From NCBI RefSeq assembly GCF_014349235.1, contig NZ_JACSOH010000001.1, forward strand, positions 186,001 to 250,000: 64,000 nt of DNA, given 5' to 3'. Source of the DNA: Cytophaga sp. FL35 (lineage in GTDB: Bacteria > Bacteroidota > Bacteroidia > Flavobacteriales > Flavobacteriaceae). Position numbers and translations under genes: made by a program. A model generated the notes under the pieces. The model did not search any database. It was given only the letters and a program-made list of their open reading frames with translations, and had not been told where the DNA came from. Shown in pieces: positions 36,674 through 45,142 of this stretch. Every line of letters starts with the position of its first letter. Positions within the stretch are counted from its first letter, which is position 1.

Positions 36674-37842
36674 TATTCTATTGGATTTAATTCAATTTCT
36701 AAACGATCAAAACCGACTTTGCGTTGGTGTTCGCCCCAGTCTTCTATATTTTCCACGGCATTCACCACGGTAAGCTTCCCTACTTTCTGTGTAAACACTC
36801 GTAAAAACACCTTCATTAATTGTCTGGCATGGGTAGCCCCCAAACACTTATGGGTACCAAAACCAAAGGCCACATGGGGATTCATTTTACGGTCTAGGAC
36901 AACGTCATTGGGGTTTTCAAAAACCGCTTCGTCCCTATTCGCCGAAGCCCAGCAAAGACTTATTCGTGTATCTTCCTTTGCTACATGACCACACACTTCC
37001 TTTTCTTGAGCCACTACCCGCCCCATATGGGTCAAAGGAGAAAAATAGCGCACCAATTCCTCAATGGCCGTATTTACCAAAGCGGGGTTGTTCCTTAATT
37101 GGTCCATAGCTTCCGGATGCTCGCCCAAATAGGCCATGGTATTGGTCAGGTAGTTGATGATGGTATCCCTGCCCCCTGCAAATGTGAGTACCAAAACCCC
37201 TTTTACCTCCTCTTTGGTCATTTTCCTTCCTTGATATTCGGAATTTAATAACACCGAATACAGGCTATCATCCGGTTGAGCGATAACCCTATCAATTTCA
37301 GCATCGATATAATCATACAAAATAGACGCCTTGTCCGCATCCAAATTGCTGTCCTCACTTCTAAAAACATGGGTACCCCAAGAAATCCAGGTTTCGGCCT
37401 CTTTCAAAGGAATATTTAACAGCAAGGTCAACGCACGGGACTGAATGGGCAAAGAGAGCTCTGAAATGGCCTCGCAACTTCCTTTTTTCAAAACCTTCTC
37501 CAATTCCGAAAGAATGATCGACTCCAGTCCAGCCTCATAGGTTGAATCGAAGGGCCTTTTAAACCAATCCTCTACCAAGGCCCTATATTCCGTATGTTCG
37601 GGAGGGTCCACCTCAAATGGAATCTGCCGGGTATCGCGAATATTAACTTCGGACGGGATAACAATGCGGCCCGGTACCGCCCCGGATATAAAGGATTTGT
37701 AGTCGTGTGCCGATTTGCGCACATCCTTGAACCTAAGAAGCATGGCTACCGGATCATCTTGGTCATTAAAAGGACAAACTCCTTTAGCTTCCCTGGTTTC
37801 CTTAAACGCATCTGGAAAATCACTCACTCCCATATTCCTCAT
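36673..37842 (-). CDS. cytochrome P450, candidate 6-O-methyl-D-galactose demethylase
   Basis: A 389-residue class I bacterial P450. Heme ligand C333 in FGFGTHKCLG, I-helix FAGGRDT (221-227), K-helix E262-x-x-R265. With its ferredoxin and reductase it matches the three-component system shown in Zobellia galactanivorans and Formosa agariphila to demethylate 6-O-methyl-D-galactose, a porphyran unit, to galactose and formaldehyde. The nearby GH117s, sulfatase, SusCD, ADH and GH16 support this. No membrane anchor. It is the first gene of the operon. Without context it could be any CYP, so the substrate is an inference, though a strong one. Confidence 0.9.
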   Translation of the reverse strand: MRNMGVSDFPDAFKETREAKGVCPFNDQDDPVAMLLRFKDVRKSAHDYKSFISGAVPGRIVIPSEVNIRDTRQIPFEVDPPEHTEYRALVEDWFKRPFDSTYEAGLESIILSELEKVLKKGSCEAISELSLPIQSRALTLLLNIPLKEAETWISWGTHVFRSEDSNLDADKASILYDYIDAEIDRVIAQPDDSLYSVLLNSEYQGRKMTKEEVKGVLVLTFAGGRDTIINYLTNTMAYLGEHPEAMDQLRNNPALVNTAIEELVRYFSPLTHMGRVVAQEKEVCGHVAKEDTRISLCWASANRDEAVFENPNDVVLDRKMNPHVAFGFGTHKCLGATHARQLMKVFLRVFTQKVGKLTVVNAVENIEDWGEHQRKVGFDRLEIELNPIE

Positions 37843-37873
37843 TTTAGTAACGATTTATACAATCTATGTTCGT

Positions 37874-37889
37874 AGGAATGCCGATTCCT
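37874..37889 (-). promoter_or_regulatory. inverted repeat upstream of the P450 operon
   Basis: AGGAAT-GCCG-ATTCCT (6-bp arms) ends 32 bases upstream of the P450 start, in the 188-base gap shared with a divergent AraC gene. It may be a regulator site; no clear promoter element was found. Confidence 0.3.
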
Positions 37890-38030
37890 TAGAAATCACG
37901 GACCTACACCCACAAAAATCAACAAAAGGATGGAAAAACAAGTAACGGATACTCGCATAATACTAATCTATTATGTCCGTTTAATTGAATATATGCTATT
38001 TTTACGAACACAATAGAAAACAAATTAAAA

Positions 38031-38879
38031 TTGAAACCCCAGTTAGAGGCCATACCATTTCCGGAAAACAGTAATATTTTAGCTTATAGGTATGAGGGAG
38101 CCCATTTTGATGCTCCTTGGCACGTACATCCGCAATGCGAGCTTACCTATATTACCTCTAGTGAAGGCACCAAATTCATAGGCGACCACGTTAGCAATTA
38201 TACGGCCGGTGAGCTGGTACTCTTAAATGCCAATCTGCCCCATTGTTGGAAAAACCACGCCCAAGCACAGCAAAAAAGTGCTTCTATTGTGGTGCAGTGG
38301 AACGCTGCCATTTGTTCGCCTATTCCAGAAATGCAACCCATTGAACAACTTTTGCAAGCTGCCAGCCACGGAATTTTATTCCATAAAGAGAATACCCAGC
38401 AAATTTTACCTCAGATAGAAGAGCTTCCCCATTTAAAAGGTACCCAACAATATTTGCAATTATTGCAGGTGTTACACTTTCTAAGTAGTGCCGGTTATAC
38501 GCAGCTGTCAAGTGCCAAATTCACCAAAGAACTTCCTTGGGAGCATAATGACCGCATGGCAAAAATTCATGATTTTGTGGCCTACCATTATCAAAAACAA
38601 GTGCAGTTAGCGGAAGTTGCCAGTATGGTAAATCTTTCTGAACAGGCGTTTTCTAGATTTTTTAAAAAGATGATGGGACGCTCCTTTTTTACCTACCTGA
38701 ACGAATACCGCATTAACCAGGCCGCCAAAATGTTAGTGGATACCGATTTTACGGTGGCGGACATTGCCTTTAAATGCGGATACGAAACCTTACCGTTTTT
38801 CTTCAAAAAGTTTAAAACTCAATACGGTACCACTCCTACGGTCTACAGAAAAGAACACGGGAGAAAGCTTGCTCGTTGA
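38031..38879 (+). CDS. AraC-family regulator with cupin sensor domain
   Basis: A 282-residue AraC regulator: N-terminal cupin with HVHPQCELTYI (metal- or sugar-binding type) and C-terminal double helix-turn-helix (QLAEVASMVNLSEQAFSRFF; VADIAFKCGYETLPFFFKKF). The start is TTG at 38031: an in-frame TGA is at 37986 and no ATG lies between. It is divergent from the P450 operon and is the likely activator in response to a galactose-type sugar. The stop codon runs directly into the 7-bp tandem repeat. Confidence 0.87.
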   Translation: MKPQLEAIPFPENSNILAYRYEGAHFDAPWHVHPQCELTYITSSEGTKFIGDHVSNYTAGELVLLNANLPHCWKNHAQAQQKSASIVVQWNAAICSPIPEMQPIEQLLQAASHGILFHKENTQQILPQIEELPHLKGTQQYLQLLQVLHFLSSAGYTQLSSAKFTKELPWEHNDRMAKIHDFVAYHYQKQVQLAEVASMVNLSEQAFSRFFKKMMGRSFFTYLNEYRINQAAKMLVDTDFTVADIAFKCGYETLPFFFKKFKTQYGTTPTVYRKEHGRKLAR

Positions 38880-38881
38880 GG

Positions 38882-38986
38882 GTTGTTCGTTGTTCGTTGT
38901 TCGTTGTTGGTTGTTGGTCGTTGGTTGTTGGTCGTTGGTTGTTGGTTGTTGGTTGTTGGTTGTTGGTTGTTGGTTGTTGGTTGTTG
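38882..38986. repeat. 7-bp tandem repeat, 15 units
   Basis: Exactly 15 in-phase heptamers: GTTGTTC three times, then ten GTTGTTG interspersed with two GTCGTTG. A degenerate unit overlaps the TGA of the AraC gene. Seven is not a multiple of three and the tract is open in several frames, so it produces false ORFs on both strands. It is a minisatellite-like array likely to vary in copy number. Confidence 0.95.
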
Positions 38987-39287
38987 GTAAAACGATAATC
39001 ATTTGAAGTCAACTCCCATTGCTTATTGTTTATTGATAATTGCAAACATCTAACCCCTAACATCTCATTACTAATTACTAACATCCCACTAACATCTCAA
39101 TACAAATTACTAACCGCTAACCACTAACCCCTACTTTCACTTTCGTAAGTAATTATTAGTTATATTTAGCCAGAAACCTTCCCCCAACCCAAGCAGTTTT
39201 GCGATGGGTATATCCGATTCATTATAATAATAACTATCCGTACAATGACGGATATTCAATTGTTATAGGCAATCAAAAACAAAGTAT
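38987..39287. other. low-complexity noncoding DNA between the repeat and the next gene
   Basis: About 300 bases without a gene. It contains reiterated CTAAC/ATTAC words; one 32-bp unit (starting AACATCTCATTAC at 39059) recurs imperfectly at 39091. No terminator or promoter stands out. Confidence 0.6.
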
Positions 39288-41084
39288 TTGGCATCAAGAA
39301 AAGTAACATATAATGTCCCTGGAATTGGGAATTTAACGGCAAATTTATTTGGCTATACTCAAAACCTATATGACTTTCTTGATAATTATGAACACATAAA
39401 TAGGTTACGGAGAATAAACCAACTTGGAAGATTAAGAGATGTTTTTCAAGGTGCTCATCATAATCGGTATGAATACGTTTTTCTACAACTTTCATTGATT
39501 TCTGAATTATGTCAGCATAAACGTGGAGATTTAGGATTATCTGGAGAAAGAACCTTTTGCGGAAAAATTGACGAACTTCCTAATAATCCAAGTACTGGGG
39601 AATTGCTACAATGCTTAGTGTTACTTGCGAATATGGGCTATTTAGAAGGTACATTCTCAACTTCTCGTGCTTGGTTGACTTTTTTGAAAGAGAATCAAAA
39701 TGCCTACACTAATTTCAGGAAAGGACTTGACCCATTAGACAGGGAAATATTCAAACAAATTGTAGATAATTATGACTATTATAAGTTCAGCCTTATAGTT
39801 GCACTTTTTCAGCTGCAGAGATACAAAAGGAGTGGACTAGACAAAGTGAACTTTGCATCTAATTTATTGAGGACATATTTATCAAACGACCAAAGTGACA
39901 TACAAATTATACAATTAAGAAAATTGTATGATAGTATAAGGCAAATAGCATTTGTGACGCTCGATTCATTATATGCACCAGTTCCATTCAATTTAGATTT
40001 ATCTTCAATTTTATTGAATTTTGACAGCTTAATTGAATCTCTATTTATAAAGAATACAACTTACCGAGTTGCTCTATATAACCTAGAACAAGTTCTTCAA
40101 AACTCAGTCTATATGTCTTCAGATTCTTGTATAAACACTGCAAGAGCATCACAAGAAAAACTAGAAGAATTAAGGGAAATTGGTACAAATATTACTGGAA
40201 TAACAGATATATATCATATTGTATGTCCAAGTTGTCACGTAAACTTTGAGTATCAAGAAATCAAAGAATTAGATTGGCATAGGGAAAGGAAATTAATTCA
40301 AGAATATAGGATAGGTTTCAGAGATAGAAATAATTTACCAGAATCTATAAAGGATGAAGTTAAATGGGAAATAAAAACTAGAGAAAAGTTAGGAGTTTCA
40401 AGAGTTAGAGTTGGCCTACTTTTCAATTCTAGAAAAAATTTAGTAAAAATAGCGTTTGGCATCAGGACTTCAGATAATATTCAAAGTCTCAAGATTGCTT
40501 TAAAAATCATAATAGAGTCTATCTCAATAAAATCATCAATGCCACAAAGAAGGTTTGCAAATTCAAATGGAAGTAACGAAGAATTACTTCTTTCATTTAT
40601 CTGTAAATCAATTTTTGGTTGGAGTAAAAGATTCATTTTCGGTAATAAGAATCGTGAAACAAGTGCTATCTTAATTTCTAATGGTCGAGTTAGTATGGTA
40701 AATCAAATTAACGAATACATAGAATCATCTAGACAATATTTGAACAATGACGAAATATTTGAGGTAGAAAAATTAAGGGATTTTATTGAGCATTTAAATT
40801 ATTCTGGCTTAACCATAGCATTCGTTGGAGGTTTAAAGTTGTTTAATGAAAATCAAAATCAAGAAAGTGCAGAATTCGATGGATTAGTAGTTTGCCCTAG
40901 TATCAATATTAACAACCCTTTTGCTCATATAATAGAAGCAAAAAATTACAACAATGGAGTTACAGATGCTAGAAATCAACTAAGCAGTAGGGTAAATGCA
41001 CATCTTATAAATGAATTACAAATGAATGTAATTGACTTAAATAATCGAGCAGCATATGCAGAAATAAATGCGCACAACAATTAA
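39288..41084 (+). CDS. unknown protein: inactive HD-like domain plus PD-(D/E)XK-like nuclease motif
   Basis: A 598-residue protein of no family I can name, AT-rich unlike its neighbours. Residues 38-65 (RLRRINQLGRLRDVFQGAHHN, then RYEY) follow the RLRrIkQLG...GATHTRfEH pattern of HD phosphohydrolases, but the metal ligands are lost: the second His is Y63, and the HD pair is replaced by A114-N115 in LLANMGYLEGTFS. Residues 313-316 are CPSC. The C-terminus has E529/D531 (AEFDGLVV) and E550-A-K552 (HIIEAKN), the layout of a restriction-endonuclease-like active site. An in-frame stop at 39246 and lack of ATG imply a TTG start. A defence or DNA-processing role is only a guess. Confidence 0.72.
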   Translation: MASRKVTYNVPGIGNLTANLFGYTQNLYDFLDNYEHINRLRRINQLGRLRDVFQGAHHNRYEYVFLQLSLISELCQHKRGDLGLSGERTFCGKIDELPNNPSTGELLQCLVLLANMGYLEGTFSTSRAWLTFLKENQNAYTNFRKGLDPLDREIFKQIVDNYDYYKFSLIVALFQLQRYKRSGLDKVNFASNLLRTYLSNDQSDIQIIQLRKLYDSIRQIAFVTLDSLYAPVPFNLDLSSILLNFDSLIESLFIKNTTYRVALYNLEQVLQNSVYMSSDSCINTARASQEKLEELREIGTNITGITDIYHIVCPSCHVNFEYQEIKELDWHRERKLIQEYRIGFRDRNNLPESIKDEVKWEIKTREKLGVSRVRVGLLFNSRKNLVKIAFGIRTSDNIQSLKIALKIIIESISIKSSMPQRRFANSNGSNEELLLSFICKSIFGWSKRFIFGNKNRETSAILISNGRVSMVNQINEYIESSRQYLNNDEIFEVEKLRDFIEHLNYSGLTIAFVGGLKLFNENQNQESAEFDGLVVCPSININNPFAHIIEAKNYNNGVTDARNQLSSRVNAHLINELQMNVIDLNNRAAYAEINAHNN

Positions 41085-41238
41085 CTATGATAAAACCGAA
41101 TTTTCTCTACATTAAATTCGAGGCCTATTTTGCTTGGCCAGAATGCTACTATTTCTGGATTTTACACCTATTTTTAGCCTTGGCCGCATAAAAATAATAG
41201 TGGTTTGGTCACTTAATCCAAAGAAAATAAATAGATTA

Positions 41239-41310
41239 AAAGTTTGTTTTAATTCTTAAAGTTATACGTAAAATACGCTACTTTTCATTAACAAGACCGT
41301 TTTGTGCAAA
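41239..41310 (+). repeat. left copy of imperfect direct repeat flanking a four-gene block
   Basis: The sequence from AGTTTGTTTTAAT to AGACCG...GTGCA resembles the stretch at 43471-43545 (shared words ATTAAA, GTTTGTT, TAAT, AAAGTT, AAAA, AGACCG; roughly 70% by eye). This copy overlaps the promoter region of the Crp/Fnr gene. The rest of 41085-41334 holds no gene. Confidence 0.4.
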
Positions 41311-41334
41311 CTAAGAAGAACCCCGAAAAACAGA

Positions 41335-41913
41335 ATGAAAGAAGAACACTTTTTAAAAAAAATTTTTTCCCAGAACGACTTCAAACAAAGTGAACTCGAA
41401 TTGATAATCCCCCAATTTAAACAGGTAAGTTTTACAAAAAATGATTATCTGCTTCAAGAAGGGAAAACCGAAAACCATTATTGGTTTTTAGAAAGTGGGT
41501 TCGTACGTTCGTTTGTCAACGATACCAAGGGCAACGACATCACGACGAATTTTTACGGTCAAGGCGACATCGTTATCGATTGGTCATCTTTTTTCCTTAG
41601 AAACCCGACCCGTGAAAATATTCAAACACTAACGGATTGCGTTTGTTGGCAACTTGATTTTGAAACGTTTCAACAACTTTTCCATAGTATAGAAGCATTT
41701 AGAGAACAAGGTCGCAGACGATTAGTAAGTTCCTATTTTGCATTGAAAAACCAAAGTGTATCGTTGATTGCAGACGAAGCAAAAGAGCGATATTTGCGAT
41801 TGTTAAAAGAAAAACCACACATTGTTCAAAATGTTTCGTTGCAACACATCGCCACTTATTTGGGTATTACAAAATATTCCTTGAGTCGTATTCGCAAAGA
41901 AATTTCGTTATAA
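41335..41913 (+). CDS. Crp/Fnr-family transcriptional regulator
   Basis: About 192 residues from the ATG at 41335; a TTG at 41302 would add 11 residues. Jelly-roll sensor (LLQEGKTENHYWFLESGFVRSF) and terminal helix-turn-helix ending HIATYLGITKYSLSRIRKEIS, the short Bacteroidota form also seen at 2694 and 4132. It leads a plus-strand group with YCII-like, DUF1569 and membrane proteins, typical of small stress-response sets in this phylum. Confidence 0.85.
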   Translation: MKEEHFLKKIFSQNDFKQSELELIIPQFKQVSFTKNDYLLQEGKTENHYWFLESGFVRSFVNDTKGNDITTNFYGQGDIVIDWSSFFLRNPTRENIQTLTDCVCWQLDFETFQQLFHSIEAFREQGRRRLVSSYFALKNQSVSLIADEAKERYLRLLKEKPHIVQNVSLQHIATYLGITKYSLSRIRKEISL

Positions 41914-41992
41914 ATATCGTTTTTGCCATAGGGCAACTATTTTGCAAAAACCATCAAATACTTTTGTTTTCATAATCAAAAAATAAAGAATT

Positions 41993-42343
41993 ATGGAAAC
42001 TTTAAAAGAATTTATGTTGCTTTTTAGAATGGCCCCGACCAACGAACGACCGACAGCCGAACAAATGGCTACGATGCAAAACCAATGGAAAAACTACATT
42101 GGAAGTATTGCATCACAAGCAAAACTGGTAAATACTTCACGATTGGGATTTGAAGGAAGTTGTATAAATCCAAAAGGGCAGATTTCCAACAATATTTACA
42201 TTTCCGACAAGCAAACTTTGAGCGGTAATATGGTCGTAAAAGCCACAAATATACAGGAAGCCGAAAATTTGGCCATAAACTGTCCTGTTCTTGCAATGGG
42301 CGGTTCTGTTGAAGTGAGAAGTTTAATACCTATGGAATTCTAA
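41993..42343 (+). CDS. YCII-related domain protein
   Basis: A 116-residue ferredoxin-like-fold protein resembling the YCII/DGPF group (EFMLLFRMAPTNERPTAEQM, then NPKGQISNN, and the ATNIQEAENLAINCPVLAMGG helix-strand end). Members occur beside Crp or ECF regulators; their biochemical role is unknown. It precedes the DUF1569 gene by 10 bases. Confidence 0.75.
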   Translation: METLKEFMLLFRMAPTNERPTAEQMATMQNQWKNYIGSIASQAKLVNTSRLGFEGSCINPKGQISNNIYISDKQTLSGNMVVKATNIQEAENLAINCPVLAMGGSVEVRSLIPMEF

Positions 42344-42353
42344 AATCATACTT

Positions 42354-42797
42354 ATGGAAACGATATTCAATGAAAAAACGATCAACGGATTGACAGACCG
42401 AATCGATCAATTGAAAACAACCGACAATGCTCAATGGGGAAAAATGAATGCTTACCAAATGTTGAAACATTGTACTTTGAGCGAGGAAATGTTTCAAGGA
42501 AAAAAGCAATACAAACGCTTATTTATAGGTAAACTATTCGGCAAAATGGCATTGAACGGAATCTTGAAAAACGATAATTCAATGAAGAAAAACCAGCCTA
42601 CACATCCTGAATTTATAATAAAAGGAACTGGAGACTTTGAAACAGAAAAGGCAAAATGGATTGACTTGCTCAATAGCTACACTAATTTCTCAAACCCAAA
42701 TTTTGTACATCCATTCTTCGGAAAAATGTCAAAGCACGAAATCGGCAAATATGTTTACAAACATACAGACCATCATCTAAGACAGTTCGGAAGATAA
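42354..42797 (+). CDS. DUF1569 (DinB-like) protein
   Basis: A 147-residue helical protein of the DUF1569 branch of the DinB superfamily. Conserved histidines that could bind a metal are visible: MNAYQMLKHC near the start and KHTDHHLRQFGR at the end. Related DinB-fold proteins are thiol transferases; activity here is unknown. It lies between the YCII-like gene and a membrane protein gene eight bases downstream. Confidence 0.8.
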   Translation: METIFNEKTINGLTDRIDQLKTTDNAQWGKMNAYQMLKHCTLSEEMFQGKKQYKRLFIGKLFGKMALNGILKNDNSMKKNQPTHPEFIIKGTGDFETEKAKWIDLLNSYTNFSNPNFVHPFFGKMSKHEIGKYVYKHTDHHLRQFGR

Positions 42798-42805
42798 TAT
42801 TTGCT

Positions 42806-43468
42806 ATGCTGAAAGTCATATTTTTACTCATTACCTTTTTGTCTTTGCTCCTGATCTATTACGGAACAGGAAAAAACAAAAGGTTAATTTTGCTTTTTAC
42901 GGTTTGGCAATTATTGATTGGTATCTTGGCATCATATCAAATGTTTAAAGAAAATCCGAAACTATTTCCGCTTGTCATTTTCGGTACAGTTCTATTGACT
43001 ATTTTCGGGCTAAATCGGATTGATACCGCAAAACTAAAACCAAATATTCTGTTAGGAATACACATTTTAAGAATCCCGGTTGAATTAGTATTGTATCAAC
43101 TTTATCTTCAAGAAAAAATTCCGAAACTAATGACTTTTTACGGTTGGAATTTTGACATTGTAGTAGGAATTTCTGCATTGATAATTTTGGGTTATCAACT
43201 AATTGTAACAAGAAAAATAAATCGTTACTTTTTCAAAATTTGGAATAGTATAGGAATCGTATTTTTATTGACTATAGTTTTAGTGGCGACCTTATCTTCG
43301 CCTTTGCCAATTCAACAATTTGCATTTGACCAACCAAATATCGCCGTATTGGAATTTCCATTTTGCTTTTTGCCCACTTGCGTTGTACCGATTGTACTGA
43401 TGTCGCACATTTTACTTATAAGAAAAAGTAATAGCGCTAAGATTATATTGATTAATCGAAAGAATTAA
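42806..43468 (+). CDS. integral membrane protein of unknown function
   Basis: A 220-residue protein with about six hydrophobic helices and no motif I recognise. Polar charges are confined to loops (KNKR, KENPK, TRKINR). It follows the DUF1569 gene by eight bases and ends the group. The downstream 265-base gap contains the second copy of the imperfect direct repeat and a spaced inverted repeat GACCGATGA / TCATCGGTC (43533-43541 and 43587-43595). Confidence 0.7.
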   Translation: MLKVIFLLITFLSLLLIYYGTGKNKRLILLFTVWQLLIGILASYQMFKENPKLFPLVIFGTVLLTIFGLNRIDTAKLKPNILLGIHILRIPVELVLYQLYLQEKIPKLMTFYGWNFDIVVGISALIILGYQLIVTRKINRYFFKIWNSIGIVFLLTIVLVATLSSPLPIQQFAFDQPNIAVLEFPFCFLPTCVVPIVLMSHILLIRKSNSAKIILINRKN

Positions 43469-43470
43469 TG

Positions 43471-43545
43471 AATTAAAGGTTTGTTATAATCCAAAAAGTT
43501 TATGCGGAAAACCCGGTATTTTACATATACTAGACCGATGATGAT
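43471..43545 (+). repeat. right copy of imperfect direct repeat
   Basis: Similar to 41239-41310 (GTTTGTT, AAAGTT, AGACCG words in the same order). No gene follows it on this strand, so it does not serve as a promoter for a neighbour; it may be a remnant of duplication or insertion of the block between the copies. Confidence 0.4.
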
Positions 43546-43733
43546 GCACAATAATTCATTACATTTTTAATGTTTTTTAAAGGTATTCATCGGTCGCTTC
43601 GCTCGGTCACTTAAAGGTAAACCCAAATTACCACCTGTAACAATGACTTCAATGCCAACTGCAGTAGGGTATTAAGTACCTCCCTATCCAACTTTTCTTA
43701 TAACTTTTAACTTAAACCTTATCACTAAACAAC

Positions 43734-45128
43734 CTACGTTCCCGTAATCACCTGCAATTTACTTTCTGATCCTAAGCTGCTGATTGCTTCGGGCGTAATC
43801 TTGGTGCGCCACATATATACTTTTTGGAGATTGGGCATTTGGGTGAGACTGGAAATTACGTCATCCCCCACCCCGGTGTTGTAGATATTTAACGATTCCA
43901 ATTGTTGAAGCGCCGAAAGCTGTTGCACTTGGGCATCGGTAATGGTGGTATTATCCAGTACCAATTTCCGGAGGTTTTCAAATTGTGCTATTTGTTGTAC
44001 CATTTTTTCGGAAAGGGTGTTCCCCCCTAAATCCAACCACAGAATTTGCTTCTGTAGGGGAGCCAACAGTATAAAATGCTTTTCCCATTCATTAAGATTT
44101 TCGGTCGTAATGGAATTATCCTCCAAGGTTATTTCCAACAATCCGGAACCGTCTACCAGTTCGCGAACGCCAAAGCCTTTCGTTTTTAATTCGTTGAGTT
44201 GGGCCACATCCAAAGGTGCTGCGGTTGGCAAGCTTTCACTTGTTCCATGTCCGCCACTGCCCTCGGCCGCAAAACCCAATCGCCCTGCTGCTATTTGTAG
44301 TACCTCTTCCGGTACTTCCACACTGCCTAACGTAGTCTCTTGATTGCCTTGCGCACTTTCGATCCAGAATTTTACCAAGGCGGTTTCTTCTTCGGTCAGG
44401 GGCGTTTTTCCCTCAGGAGGCATCACATCTTCGTGGTCTTCCGGCAAGGTAATCCTTTTGAACAGTTCTGATTGTTCCAAGTCGCCAGCCATCACTATGG
44501 GTCCGTTCTCCCCTCCTTTGAGAAGTTCCTCAAACGTATGCATGGCCAGTCCGCCCTTCTTTTTAGAGTCATTGTGGCAGCTGGTACACTTGGCCTCAAA
44601 AACGGGCTGAATCAAATACGGATAGACCGTGGCGTCTTCTAATTTTGCCAATTGGGGCAAGGGTTCCTTCTTTTCCCGAAAGGGTGCATATTTTACCAGA
44701 TAATCTTCCCCATGGGTCAAATTTCCGCCGTAATGCCCGGTGACACTGAGCAAAATCACCATTACGGTCAATAGGGCCATATTGGGTTTCGCTTTTTGCA
44801 ATGGTTTGATCGATAGTTTATCGGCCTTTACCAACCATGCAAAAAAGGCAATCAAGGTGGTGCCTATTCCGAACCAAAAATGTCCGTTCAACATATCTTC
44901 GTTGTAATCCCCACTTAAAGACAGCATATAGCCTAAAATACAGGCAAGGGCCGCACTAATCGCACCTGCCAGCAAGGCTATGGGCACCGCGGCGGAGAGG
45001 GCCGCATTCTTGGTGAACCTTTCTACTAGTTCCAACACCAGGGCGAACATTAAAAATCCGATAGGCAAATGCACCACCAAGGGGTGAAACCTGCCTAGGA
45101 ACAACACAAAATCAGATACTTCTTGCAT
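43734..45128 (-). CDS. DUF2231 membrane protein with c-type cytochrome domain and LRR
   Basis: A 464-residue protein. N-terminal DUF2231-like membrane region with four helices (FHPLVVHLPIGFLMFALVLE), then a Planctomycete-type cytochrome c domain with heme motif CTSCH and MPPEGKTPLTEEE, then C-terminal leucine-rich repeats (WLDLGGNTLSEKM; LVLDNTTITDAQV; LNIYNTGVGDDV). It is the last gene of a four-gene operon. It could pass electrons from a periplasmic oxidation to the membrane; substrate unknown. Confidence 0.85.
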   Translation of the reverse strand: MQEVSDFVLFLGRFHPLVVHLPIGFLMFALVLELVERFTKNAALSAAVPIALLAGAISAALACILGYMLSLSGDYNEDMLNGHFWFGIGTTLIAFFAWLVKADKLSIKPLQKAKPNMALLTVMVILLSVTGHYGGNLTHGEDYLVKYAPFREKKEPLPQLAKLEDATVYPYLIQPVFEAKCTSCHNDSKKKGGLAMHTFEELLKGGENGPIVMAGDLEQSELFKRITLPEDHEDVMPPEGKTPLTEEETALVKFWIESAQGNQETTLGSVEVPEEVLQIAAGRLGFAAEGSGGHGTSESLPTAAPLDVAQLNELKTKGFGVRELVDGSGLLEITLEDNSITTENLNEWEKHFILLAPLQKQILWLDLGGNTLSEKMVQQIAQFENLRKLVLDNTTITDAQVQQLSALQQLESLNIYNTGVGDDVISSLTQMPNLQKVYMWRTKITPEAISSLGSESKLQVITGT

Positions 45129-45142
45129 GCTTATTTTCTTGG

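Noticed and set aside
36673-37842. P450 as part of secondary-metabolite biosynthesis
   Set aside because: No PKS, NRPS or terpene genes; ferredoxin, reductase and ADH order and red-algal glycan context fit the sugar demethylase.
38882-38986. CRISPR-like array
   Set aside because: Units are 7 bp, contiguous and without spacers; no cas genes.
38790-39084. Minus-strand ORFs rich in T, N, Q and P, like a prion or adhesin repeat protein
   Set aside because: They are translations of the 7-bp tandem array, open in several frames; no start context, no domain, and the tract is noncoding.
41239-43545. Integrative element or integron cassette
   Set aside because: No integrase, recombinase or att-like core; the repeats are imperfect, so only a duplication or insertion remnant is suggested.
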